Part shown: positions 15,786 through 24,205 of the stretch, piece after piece
Layout: each line of letters starts with the position of its first letter
Numbering within the stretch: the first letter of the stretch is position 1
NCBI RefSeq assembly: GCF_023051105.1
Contig: NZ_JALKIL010000006.1
Span: 1 to 64,000 of the forward strand
From: Anaerobiospirillum sp. NML120449
GTDB taxonomy: Bacteria > Pseudomonadota > Gammaproteobacteria > Enterobacterales > Succinivibrionaceae
DNA length: 64,000 nt
Direction: 5' to 3'
Translations under genes and position numbers: made by a program
The notes under the pieces: model-generated
Seen by the model: the letters and a program-made list of their open reading frames with translations, nothing else
Told to the model about the DNA's origin: nothing
The model's database searches: none

Positions 15786-17003
15786 TCATGACAGTACCGG
15801 TGATACTGTATATTCCGTTATGTAAAGATTTAAGGGATTGAGCATGACCATGGCCGGATCGGATGACTGTGCGGTGCTCAGCTCATAGGAGATGATGGCG
15901 CGCATCTTTTTGTCAGGAGAGGCAAGGCCATCACTGTCGGTGCTCTTTTCTGTCCAGTCAATCTGATAGCTGGAAGGACCACGCGGGATGATATTGGCAA
16001 TTTCAACTCTTACCTGACGATTGCGGGTGTTAACCATGGGGTTGTTGGCCGAATAGTACTCATGCAGCTGACGGTAAACTGTGCTGCCCTTGCGCAGCAG
16101 GGCAAATACATGGCTTACGGCCTGGCGCTGTACTTCCTTGTCAGTGGAGATAAGGCGTACATCGCTGATAAAGCTGCACAGCTGGGAGCTGATAACCTCA
16201 GGGGGCAAAGTGGCTGCACTTACCGGCTCAACTGTTCCCTGAGAACGCACTACACCATGGGTATCAACAGTTACTACGTAAGGGACCAGACTGCTTTGCA
16301 TGCTGCGATAGACATAAGCTCCGGTAGTGGTCAGGGTAATGCCGGCCAGAGCAAAGAACATGGCGGCGGTTACTATGCTGCTATTAAAGGTCTTAAGCTG
16401 CAGATCCTGACGGGCCATACCTACAGCAGCCTCATCGCCCTTGACCTTGCTGCTGCGCCAGGCGCTCAGCATACGGATGTGGCCGCCGCTGCTGGCGCCG
16501 CCGCCGCTGCCGCTTTTGCCCTTGCTGGCCGAGGCTGTTCCTCTGCTGGAGGCCGTGCATCTGGCGGTGCTGCCTGCGGCTGCACTTTTACTGGCACTGC
16601 GGGCTGTGCTGCTGCGCGAGCCGGTACCTGCAGTGCTGCGCGAGGAGGCGCTCGAGCGAGTGGCTGAGCTGCTGGTGCGGGCGCCTGAGCGCGAGCGGCT
16701 GCCGGCTGTGGTGCTGCGGCCGGCGCGGCTGCGGGCAGTGACAGCTGCTGTTGTTGAGGTGGAAGCGGCAGCCTCAAGCTTTGCCGCCTCGGGAGCAGCC
16801 TCAGGGGCCGGGGCAGCTGCGGCTGCAGAGCCGGCAGCTGTTGTGGCGGTGGAGGAGGTGGCAGTATCTGCTGTCTCACGGTCAGGGGCTGACGCGTCAT
16901 CCATGGACCTGAGGCCACTGGCAGCGTGTCGGGCCGGGGTTTGGTACTTGCGGGTACTTTCGGTCTTTTTACCGTTACTCATTGCTGAAATAAGGAAATT
17001 CAT
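15786..17003 (-). CDS. trbF: TrbF/VirB8-family T4SS protein with Ala/Ser/Arg-rich N-extension
   Basis: 405 residues. The conserved part is the last half: one membrane segment (IVTAAMFFALAGITLTTTGAYVYRS, about residues 207-230), then a periplasmic NTF2-like domain (SLVPYVVTVDTHGVV, RQAVSHVFALLRKGSTVYRQLHEYY, VRVEIANIIPRGPSSYQIDWTE). VirB8/TrbF nucleates assembly of the secretion apparatus at the inner membrane. The first ~180 residues are almost entirely Ala, Ser, Thr, Arg and Gly (for example SRSRSGARTSSSATRSSASS) and have no counterpart in ordinary TrbF; being basic they could bind nucleic acid or membrane, but that is a guess. AAGGAG lies six bases before the ATG. The gene is 54 bp downstream of trbE. 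Confidence 0.9.
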   Translation of the reverse strand: MNFLISAMSNGKKTESTRKYQTPARHAASGLRSMDDASAPDRETADTATSSTATTAAGSAAAAAPAPEAAPEAAKLEAAASTSTTAAVTARSRAGRSTTAGSRSRSGARTSSSATRSSASSRSTAGTGSRSSTARSASKSAAAGSTARCTASSRGTASASKGKSGSGGGASSGGHIRMLSAWRSSKVKGDEAAVGMARQDLQLKTFNSSIVTAAMFFALAGITLTTTGAYVYRSMQSSLVPYVVTVDTHGVVRSQGTVEPVSAATLPPEVISSQLCSFISDVRLISTDKEVQRQAVSHVFALLRKGSTVYRQLHEYYSANNPMVNTRNRQVRVEIANIIPRGPSSYQIDWTEKSTDSDGLASPDKKMRAIISYELSTAQSSDPAMVMLNPLNLYITEYTVSPVLS

Positions 17004-17057
17004 AAGTGCTCCTTGAGCCTGCCCTGGGTTTGATATTCAGGGCAGGGCTGTGGTTAA

Positions 17058-19970
17058 TCAGGCAGGACTGCGCCTGAGCTGAGGATCAGATCCGGTCTTG
17101 TCCAGCTCAGCAGCTGCTGGCCGGGCGTTGGCCTCGCTTACGGCGCTCTGGGAGGCCCCGTCCAGATAGTGGGCCGGAGCCAGTTTGAGCATCTGAGTCT
17201 GGCCAGGCTCCTGAGACCTGGCATCAGCCTCTGCAGCGCTGGCAGGGACGGCTGCAACCGCAGCTGCTGCATTTGCAGCTGCAGCAGGAGCTGCCTGGGA
17301 GGCGCCGGCCGCCGTTGCTGTGGCGGCAGGCAGGTGTTCGTAGAAGGAGGAGCCAAAGCGGCTGTACAGTTCGTCAACTTCAGGGACGCGGTGGTCACCG
17401 GCAACGCTCAGCAGCGCCAGCTCAGGGGCTGACATGGGCAGGGATACCATGATGCGCTGATCGTTTTTGACGAAGTAGTAGTCCTGCTTGGGACGGGCCT
17501 GAGCAATGGAGCTTATTTCAGCATCGCTAAGACCCATGGTCTGGTAGGTGCCACGTACCGCATCAGTGCCGGCATCGTAATTAGGCAGATAAAAACGGGT
17601 GCGGGCGCATTCAAGCAGATTGTTAAAGTGAGGGGAGCTCTGCAGATCGGTAATGGACTGAGTGGCAAGAATGACAAAGGCGTTGAATTTGCGCAGGGTC
17701 TTAAACCACTTGATAAGCTCGCTGGCAAAGACCTCGTCCCTGAGCATAAGCCAGGCTTCATCAACCACAATGGCAGCCGGACGGCCGTCAAACTGCTTTT
17801 CAATCATGCGGAAGACATGGCGCAGTACCGGCAGGGCAAAGGATGGAGAGGCGCTGAAAATGTCGGCACATTCAAAGACAGTAAGACCGCTGTTCATGGC
17901 AAAGGAGCTGTCACCATCGAGTATGCAGTGCTCGGAGCTGACACGGCTGTAAGGAGCCAGAGCTTCCTTGAGATGACGGGAGAACAGAGCCAGATGCAGA
18001 TCGCTCAAAGTGCGCTGGGACGGTTCACGGCCACCAAGGATATGCAGACAGTCGGTCAGCTCACTGCGCTCGGCCGGGCCAACGGTCAGACCATTGAGAC
18101 GGAAGAGCAGCTCCAGGAAAGACAGGGCATAGTCGTAATCAAGCTCACTGTCCAGATCATGCAGGGGACAGAGCATGGCACGGCTGTTGTCAAAGGTAAT
18201 GTGAGTACCGTTAAGAGCGCGGCTTAAGGCATAAAAGGAGCAGCCCTTGTCAAAGGCAAAGATCCTCATGTCCTTATAGCGTGACAGATTGAGCATTAAT
18301 GAGCCCAGCAGTACTGACTTGCCCGCACCGGTAGGACCAAGGACCAGAGTGTTGGCCAGATCAGAGTCATGCAGATTGAGCAGATAGCGGCCCTGACCTG
18401 CAGTGCGTACCTGCATGAGCGGACTGCGTGTGCTGCCCAGCAGCGGGCTTGGGCAGAAGCTCTCACCTGCCACAGGCTCGGACAGAGGAATGAGGTCAAG
18501 CAACACATCCTGAGAGACAGTAGGACGGCGCAGGTTTTCAAAGAAATGACCTGGCAGGCTGCCAAGGAAGGCGTCAGTGGCATTGATGGTCTCAACACGT
18601 ACCGACAGACCTGCCTTTTCCACAGCTCTGATGACCATGCGGGTTTTGGCACTCAGGCGCTCGTAGCGTTCGTCAGCAAGGATAATGGTGGCGGTATAGG
18701 CACCATAGACCACCTCATCGTTATCAAGAGCACGGGCGGCCTCGTCAATTTCCTTCATCTGATCAAGGGCATTCTGATTGACGCGGGCATTTTCAAGATT
18801 GAACAGCTGAGCGGCAAGGCTCTTGGAGCGCTGTGACCAGTGAGCGCGGTAGCGGCTTAGCAGGGTCTTGCTGCGCAGCTTGTCAAAGAAAACAAAGCGG
18901 GTGGAAATACGGCAGGAAAAAGGCACCCCGGCCAGAGCATTGACCATGCCCTCATGGGAAAAAGAAGGCAGGCCCTCAACAGCCAGTACGCTGATAAGCT
19001 TGCGATCGGCCTTGAGCGTATGGCCGGTAATGAGGTCACAGGTGCCAAGGCTCTGGTCAAGCCAGCTGCCCGGACGGGGAACAGCAATACGGCGCTCACA
19101 GGCAGTAAGACACTGATGAATGAAGGACAGTCCCTGATGCCATGTTCCACCTGCGCAGCTGGCGCCGCTTGTGCCGCCGGCGCAGGCATGAGCGGCGCCA
19201 GCCTCTGCAGCCATGCCTGCATCTGTGCCTGCAGCCATGCCTGCAGAGGCGTCTGCAGCCGGGGCCAGACCGAGGCACTGCTCATCGGCGCGCATGCGCT
19301 CCAGCTCGGCGGCACTGAGGGCAGGCCCGCTGTGCTCCTGGCTGATGCCCAGAGGGCGTACGGTAAAGTGAGCCTCAAGGGTATCGACAGCTGCAGCGCA
19401 CAGGGATCTGAAAGTGGCCAGCTCCTGCAGGGCATCGCAGTCGAAGGCGTCAGCGGTGAAATCATGGCTGACATAGCGGTCAAGACGGGCGGTAGCGGCG
19501 GCAGCACCAATCCAGGTGATGGTAAGCACGCGGCGGGTACGATAAGAGCCGTCGCGGGCGAAGATCTCGCGGCGCAGCTGCTCAAGATGCTTTACTGTAC
19601 CAAGGTCGCTCTCTACCTCAGGCAGGTAGGAATAGTCCTTATTGCGGACGACATCGACATGAATGGCGCAGTTTTCACTGAGCTTGAGCAGGGCTTTCTG
19701 AGCGTTGGCATAAATGGCAGACACCTGGTTTTCACTCATGGCTGACATGTCAGGAGCACCGATTTCGTACATGGCCATCAGGGCTCCTGATTTGAGCACA
19801 ATGATGTGCTCGTCAGCCATGACGGCATAATCGAGCAGATCGGTTACAGCCGGCATGGTCGAAGCCCGGCGGCTTACCAGACGTGAGCGCAGCAGCACCG
19901 CGCAGCTTAGCAGCATGCACAGTACTGAAAATGCCATAACGCTGTAAAAGGTCAGGGTTACGTAACTCAT
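17058..19970 (-). CDS. trbE: TrbE/VirB4-family T4SS ATPase
   Basis: 970 residues, the main assembly and transport ATPase of the system. A hydrophobic N-terminal segment (TLTFYSVMAFSVLCMLLSCAVLL) is followed by the CagE/TrbE/VirB N-domain. The ATPase domain carries Walker A (GPTGAGKSVLL, about residues 543-553) and Walker B (AIVVDEAWLML, about 730-740), plus the family segments FAFDKGCSFYALSRALNGTHI and FKTLRKFNAFVILATQSITDLQSS. An Ala/Gly/Cys-rich insert near residues 235-265 and an Ala-rich C-terminal tail after about residue 880 are additions compared with IncP TrbE, which is nearer 850 residues. No good Shine-Dalgarno precedes the ATG at 19970, but the protein start fits the family. It follows trbD by 107 bp and precedes trbF by 54 bp. 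Confidence 0.95.
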   Translation of the reverse strand: MSYVTLTFYSVMAFSVLCMLLSCAVLLRSRLVSRRASTMPAVTDLLDYAVMADEHIIVLKSGALMAMYEIGAPDMSAMSENQVSAIYANAQKALLKLSENCAIHVDVVRNKDYSYLPEVESDLGTVKHLEQLRREIFARDGSYRTRRVLTITWIGAAAATARLDRYVSHDFTADAFDCDALQELATFRSLCAAAVDTLEAHFTVRPLGISQEHSGPALSAAELERMRADEQCLGLAPAADASAGMAAGTDAGMAAEAGAAHACAGGTSGASCAGGTWHQGLSFIHQCLTACERRIAVPRPGSWLDQSLGTCDLITGHTLKADRKLISVLAVEGLPSFSHEGMVNALAGVPFSCRISTRFVFFDKLRSKTLLSRYRAHWSQRSKSLAAQLFNLENARVNQNALDQMKEIDEAARALDNDEVVYGAYTATIILADERYERLSAKTRMVIRAVEKAGLSVRVETINATDAFLGSLPGHFFENLRRPTVSQDVLLDLIPLSEPVAGESFCPSPLLGSTRSPLMQVRTAGQGRYLLNLHDSDLANTLVLGPTGAGKSVLLGSLMLNLSRYKDMRIFAFDKGCSFYALSRALNGTHITFDNSRAMLCPLHDLDSELDYDYALSFLELLFRLNGLTVGPAERSELTDCLHILGGREPSQRTLSDLHLALFSRHLKEALAPYSRVSSEHCILDGDSSFAMNSGLTVFECADIFSASPSFALPVLRHVFRMIEKQFDGRPAAIVVDEAWLMLRDEVFASELIKWFKTLRKFNAFVILATQSITDLQSSPHFNNLLECARTRFYLPNYDAGTDAVRGTYQTMGLSDAEISSIAQARPKQDYYFVKNDQRIMVSLPMSAPELALLSVAGDHRVPEVDELYSRFGSSFYEHLPAATATAAGASQAAPAAAANAAAAVAAVPASAAEADARSQEPGQTQMLKLAPAHYLDGASQSAVSEANARPAAAELDKTGSDPQLRRSPA

Positions 19971-20077
19971 ATTAAAAGTACCGGAAACAGTGGGTTTATC
20001 AGCAGGTTCAGGCCCGGCAGGTCATATGTCGCCTGCAGCCATGCTGCAGCCTGGCAGCCGCCTGCCGTACAGAGTCC

Positions 20078-20374
20078 TTACTTTCTGCTGATGCGACGGC
20101 TTGAGCAGTGCAGATGAGGCTGCGCAAGGTAGTAGCTGTAGTAATGAAGCTGTCTTACGTAGATATGCCTCATCCAGATATCCTTTTTGCCCATGGTGTA
20201 CAGCAGGCCGAAGTTCAGGCCAAATACCAGTGATGAGGCAATAAAGACGGTAAGATCAAAGGACATCATGCAGACGGCTGTGCAGAAAATCAGGTTGAAA
20301 AGGAAAAGCTCGCGATCGCAGCCAAAGAGCTGATCGGCGTTTCCCAGAGAGTGGTAAATACGGTGTGCTGACAT
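20078..20374 (-). CDS. trbD: TrbD/VirB3-family T4SS inner-membrane protein
   Basis: 98 residues with the TrbD/VirB3 layout: a short N-terminus (MSAHRIYHSLGNADQLFGCDRELFLFN), two adjacent membrane segments (LIFCTAVCMMSFDLTVFIASSLVFGLNFGLL with a short turn) and a positively charged C-terminus. VirB3 works with VirB4, and the gene sits directly upstream of trbE. GGAG lies seven bases before the ATG. The last ~30 residues (RQLHYYSYYLAQPHLH) match the style of TrbD tails that continue toward the ATPase. Confidence 0.88.
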   Translation of the reverse strand: MSAHRIYHSLGNADQLFGCDRELFLFNLIFCTAVCMMSFDLTVFIASSLVFGLNFGLLYTMGKKDIWMRHIYVRQLHYYSYYLAQPHLHCSSRRISRK

Positions 20375-20492
20375 GCTTTACTCCAGATATCTGTCACCGT
20401 GCCGTGCCCAGGGGCAGCAGCACGGTGCCGGTGCTGTCCTGACTGCAGCCAGAGGGGCTCCGTCCCCTCAGGGCGCAGCCAGTTGCGCACCA

Positions 20493-21224
20493 TCAGGCAA
20501 AAACACTTAAAGTGCTGTCAGAGCAGGAGATAAAGCTGTGAGCTGGCACTGGCTTTGGCAGGGTGACGAAAATCATGGAGCGAATCATTTCATCGGCTTC
20601 ATCACTGCGTGAGCTGCCCTTTGCTCTGTCAGCGTTATCCTCAGTGGCCACAGCTGCCACAGCCACAGCTTTCACTGCAGCCGGCTCAGCAGCTCCCTCA
20701 GCAGCTGGCACAGCAGCTGCCACGGAGGCAGCCACGGAGGCAGCTGCTGCGGCAGCCGGTGCAGCGCCCTTAAGCGGCAGGTCTGAGGCCCTGTCGCTCT
20801 GAGCTTTGTAGGTGGTGGTAAGAGCGGCCTGCTCAGGCATTGGGATGGAGGCTCCGTTGAAGAAATTGGTCATCAGGGAGTTGGCACCAATGAGCATGGA
20901 CATGACCATGATGATGTAGATAATGGTGCGCACGAAGTGGGATACCTCACCACTGCCCAGAATCAGGCTGATGCCGCCTACTACAATGCCAATGAGGGCA
21001 ACGGAGAAGGCTACCGGACCGGTAAGGGATTTCTGGAAAGTGGCAAGCCAGGCCTCGTAAGGCAGCACTGAAGCAACTGCATTGCTTGAGGCCATGGCCG
21101 GGGAGGAGATCAGTGCCATAATGCCGGCCATGCCAAGCATTACCATAGTAATTTGTAAAGTATTTCGTATCAGTGAGTGAAGGGTCAATCTCAAAGACTG
21201 ATTGCAAAGATATAAGTCATTCAT
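20493..21224 (-). CDS. trbC: TrbC/VirB2-family pilin with long C-terminal extension
   Basis: 243 residues from the ATG at 21224 (GAGGA seven bases upstream; an earlier in-frame ATG lacks a site). A long signal peptide ends near residue 45 (SSPAMA). The pilin core follows: SLTGPVAFSVALIGIVVGGISLILG, a short polar loop, then FVRTIIYIIMVMSMLIGANSLM, the two-helix hairpin of TrbC/VirB2 pilins. VirB2-type subunits assemble into the conjugative or secretion pilus. After the second helix comes about 115 residues of Ala-rich low complexity (AAAPAAAAAASVAASVAAAV) and a Ser/Asp-rich tail ending in Cys-containing FISCSDSTLSVFA. In RP4 the TrbC C-terminus is proteolytically removed before cyclisation; an extension this long would either be removed or make a very unusual pilin. 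Confidence 0.88.
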   Translation of the reverse strand: MNDLYLCNQSLRLTLHSLIRNTLQITMVMLGMAGIMALISSPAMASSNAVASVLPYEAWLATFQKSLTGPVAFSVALIGIVVGGISLILGSGEVSHFVRTIIYIIMVMSMLIGANSLMTNFFNGASIPMPEQAALTTTYKAQSDRASDLPLKGAAPAAAAAASVAASVAAAVPAAEGAAEPAAVKAVAVAAVATEDNADRAKGSSRSDEADEMIRSMIFVTLPKPVPAHSFISCSDSTLSVFA

Positions 21225-22476
21225 GACATGTTCCTCGATTAAGCGCGGTATCGGCAAGGCCGGTACAGCACAATGTTCTGTGCTGAGCTCTGTATCAGAT
21301 GCGGGATGGTTATGGGTTCCGTCTGCTGCCCGGGCTTAAGGCCAGGACAGCACTGCCGGACTGACAATCCATCCCGTAAACAATGACAGTGCTGTAAAGT
21401 GGTGTCGCCAGCCGCCGCCAAAAGCTGCTGCCGTCGACACCTGATGATCCTGAAAAACTACCGCACTTTACTGTTATCACAGGCCGCACCGGGGCCTGAC
21501 CATAACGTCAGCTCCTCAGTGCTGCTCCTGCTGCATATATGCTTTACAGAAGATAAAACATGGTATGCAGCATCTCCTTATGTCTGCAGACCTTGCCGCA
21601 AGTCCTTACGCTGTTTGTCAGAGAGCTGCTGTTGCATCCCGAAGAAAGACAGCGCACTGTTTGCGGCAGTGACTCACCCTGATGCATCCGGGCTCTGGCA
21701 TTTGCGCCTGCGTCTGCAATGCATGTGCACTGCACCTGCATTGCAGCTGCATGGGGCTGCATAGCAGCCCGGCGCAGCTGCCGGCCCTTTCCTTATGTCT
21801 GTTTGAAGCTCACTGCACCGGTCAGGAGACCTCAGCAGTGAGTGCTACTGTTATCTTTTACTGAAAGAGGCTGCTGCCTTAAGGCTTGTAAACTCATGCA
21901 GATTACACGGTTGCACAGGCCTCTTAAAGCGGTACAGTCTCTGTCAGTACTGTTACTGTTATCCTCAGTGCCTGGCAGTACATTACTGCGGCACTCCATA
22001 TAATTATGTAAAGCATCTTATCTGTTAAGGTGGTCAGATGATGCCTGACTCTGGATGTCAGGATTTATGGTCCTTACTGTCAGCAAAAGTGGAGCAATGC
22101 GCCACTTTCCATACTGTTATCTAAACTGATTTGTAAAGCTTTTGCATACAGCAGCTGTCATGAACGTCAGCTGCCATGAAAATCAGCTGTCATGAACGGC
22201 AGCTGTCATGAAAAACAACTGGCATAAGCAGCAGAAATCATTAACAGCAGCTGTTATTAACAAGGGCTGTATGCAGCCGGCTTTAAAAGCAGCTGTTTCA
22301 AAGAGCAGCTTCAAATCTGTGTTTCAAGCTGCTCTTTCAAACCGCTGTAAATGGCCTCCGTTCAATGGGCACCAGGCATGGACCTGAGGCCATGCGCAGA
22401 ACCTGAGTTTTATCTGCAGCACCCTGCCGCTAAGCTGCAGTGCCCTGCATCTGCAGTGTCCTGCAGCATCATGGGA
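21225..22476. other. 1.25-kb gap between trbB and trbC with repeated motifs
   Basis: No convincing gene. Four copies of GATAACAGTA (minus strand) lie at about 21471-21480, 21848-21857, 21956-21963 and 22114-22121. From 22150 to 22230 the word CAGCTGTCATGAA or close variants recurs about every 20 bp. A block at 22004-22034 shares TTATGTAAAG and TAAGGTGGT with a block upstream of the SDR gene at 50352-50381. In IncP loci trbB and trbC lie close together, so this gap is odd; it may hold promoters or a decayed gene. Confidence 0.6.
22301..22336 (-). terminator. Hairpin downstream of trbB
   Basis: Perfect 11-bp arms AAGAGCAGCTT and AAGCTGCTCTT with a 14-base loop, 140 bp beyond the trbB stop. The T-tract on the minus strand is weak, so this may be an attenuating or RNA-stabilising structure instead of a strong terminator. 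Confidence 0.45.
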
Positions 22477-24051
22477 TCAATAATCTGTGCTTTTGTTTAC
22501 GCTCTCACTGCGCTTTTGCAAAGCGTATGTCAGTGAATCTGTTACTTCGGTAAGCTCGTACTGGCCGTTATGGCAGCCTGTTACCATGGTCAGTGATTTT
22601 ACGCAGCGGTGCGGAGAGCGGGTCACCTGAACAATGAGTTCAATGGCAGCTGCGGCTGTAGGCTCAATCAGGGCCGGACAGGACGGATGGCGCGAAATAA
22701 GAAGGTTAAGGCGCTCCATGGCCTGCAGCGGGGATCCTGCGTGAATAGTGCACATGCCGCCACGGTGACCTGTGGAAAAGGCATCGATGAGATCAAGGGC
22801 CTCAGCGCCGCGTATTTCACCTACTACAATGCGGTCAGGACGTAAACGCAGGGAGGATCGCACCAGACGTGACATGTCTGTGCCTTCGCTGGTAAAGAGA
22901 CTTACGCTGTTGGCTGATCTGATTTTGAGCTCAGGTGTGTCCTCAATGGTAATCATGCGCTCGTCAGGGCACATAGTGCTCATTTCATTGAGCAGGGCAT
23001 TTACCAGCGTGGTTTTGCCTGATCCTGTAGCACCGGCGACCATAATGGAAACATGAGCTGCTATGGCCTCACGCAGCAGTTCACTCTGTTCCGGGCTTAC
23101 TACCTGCATGGCTGTCAGATCATCAAGGGTGAGGTCAAGGCTGTTATGGCAGCGAATGGAAAATACCGGGCTGCGCACCAGAGGTGGCAGCAGGCCCTCA
23201 AAGCGTGAACCGTCATAAGGAATCTCAACTGAAACTACAGGACAGGCCGGATCAATCTGACGGTCGGCAATCGAGGCCACGGTACGGATAATGAAATTGC
23301 CCCTGGCTGAGTTGATATGGTCAATAAGCTTCATGCCCTCAAGGCGGTGCTCAACAAATAAGGAGCCATCGCTGTTGAGCATGATTTCATTGACCATGGG
23401 ATCTCTCATGGCGGCGCAGATATTCTCGCCCAGATCCCTTTTGAGATTGTTAAAGCCCAGCTCATCATAGGATGAGCGAAAGGCCATCACTTTGGCGCCT
23501 TTCATCAGCAGATCGGCACCACCATCAGCCACGGCACCAGCGCCTGGTCCTGCGGCACCGCAAGCTCCAGCAGCACCGCAAGCTTCAGCAGCACCGCAAG
23601 CTTCAGCTGCATCACCATGGGCGCTGCCCAGGCCTGCAGCCATCGCAGCTGCAGCAGCTGCAGCCGCCGCTGCGGCGCCCAGAGACTCGCAGGCAGTCTG
23701 TGAGCCCATGGTGCAGTTACGTGATACAGCTCTTTCACAGCCACCGGACAGAGCTGTAATCTCTGGATCCTCATTGAGGCTGTCTGTGAGGTGAGCGGCA
23801 TAACTGTCAGCTGGCATGGCGTCCAGCTGAGCACAGCTGCTGCGGGCCAGGGCTGCACTGGACAGGGCATAGGCCACACCGGCAGCCCCGCAGGTCCTGA
23901 GGTGGCTGTTAACCTCTGATGGTGAAAGTGAGCTCAGGCTGGTCATAAATGTTTTGTTCTCCTGAAGTGTCTGATTGTTAGTGTCTGACTGTCTGTTTGC
24001 CCGCTGCGCGCCAGCTGCCTGCTGACCCGCCGGCAGTGCGCATGCATTCAT
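22477..24051 (-). CDS. trbB: TrbB/VirB11-family T4SS hexameric ATPase
   Basis: 524 residues. From about residue 170 it is a typical VirB11/TrbB: N-domain (GFNNLKRDLGENICAAMRDP..NEIMLNSDGSLFVE), Walker A GATGSGKTT (about residues 338-346), Asp box region RMITIEDTPEL, Walker B-like LRPDRIVVGEIRGAEALDLIDAFSTGH and His box GGMCTIHAGSPLQAMERL. It powers switching between pilus assembly and transport at the cytoplasmic face. The first ~165 residues are additional low complexity, including a poly-Ala run and a six-residue repeat (AEACGA) from an 18-bp DNA repeat. The start is uncertain: the ATG at 24051 has no clear Shine-Dalgarno, whereas an in-frame ATG at 23946 has AGGAG about 12 bases upstream. 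As first gene of the locus it follows a 1.3-kb control region. Confidence 0.93.
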   Translation of the reverse strand: MNACALPAGQQAAGAQRANRQSDTNNQTLQENKTFMTSLSSLSPSEVNSHLRTCGAAGVAYALSSAALARSSCAQLDAMPADSYAAHLTDSLNEDPEITALSGGCERAVSRNCTMGSQTACESLGAAAAAAAAAAAMAAGLGSAHGDAAEACGAAEACGAAGACGAAGPGAGAVADGGADLLMKGAKVMAFRSSYDELGFNNLKRDLGENICAAMRDPMVNEIMLNSDGSLFVEHRLEGMKLIDHINSARGNFIIRTVASIADRQIDPACPVVSVEIPYDGSRFEGLLPPLVRSPVFSIRCHNSLDLTLDDLTAMQVVSPEQSELLREAIAAHVSIMVAGATGSGKTTLVNALLNEMSTMCPDERMITIEDTPELKIRSANSVSLFTSEGTDMSRLVRSSLRLRPDRIVVGEIRGAEALDLIDAFSTGHRGGMCTIHAGSPLQAMERLNLLISRHPSCPALIEPTAAAAIELIVQVTRSPHRCVKSLTMVTGCHNGQYELTEVTDSLTYALQKRSESVNKSTDY

Positions 24052-24100
24052 GTTGTCTTTATGTTTGTTTGTTTGTTTGACTGAGTGCTTTCAGTGCTTA

Positions 24101-24108
24101 CTGTTATC
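24101..24108 (-). promoter_or_regulatory. GATAACAG word upstream of trbB, one of ten in the locus
   Basis: On the minus strand GATAACAG (usually GATAACAGT or GATAACAGTA) begins the control region 50 bp before the trbB start. The same word in the same orientation is at 10062, 12089, 14250, 14319, 14384, 21471, 21848, 21956 and 22114. Seven or eight are between genes, one overlaps the 992-residue gene's ribosome binding site and one lies in the first codons of the TrbH-like gene. The word has internal preference for A or T after position 9. What binds it, at DNA or RNA level, is unknown. Confidence 0.4.
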
Positions 24109-24205
24109 TTTATCAGATACAGGGACTGGCCCTGTCTGGTATGCGCCCATTATTCCAGAGCGCTTTTTTCATGAAGGTCCCGTAGAAAGCTCAGCTCATT
24201 TCAAA

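Noticed and set aside
16441..17016. Plus-strand frames antisense to trbF and other secretion genes
   Set aside because: GC-rich Ala/Ser-coding DNA leaves the opposite strand open; these frames have no start signals and overlap well-supported genes.
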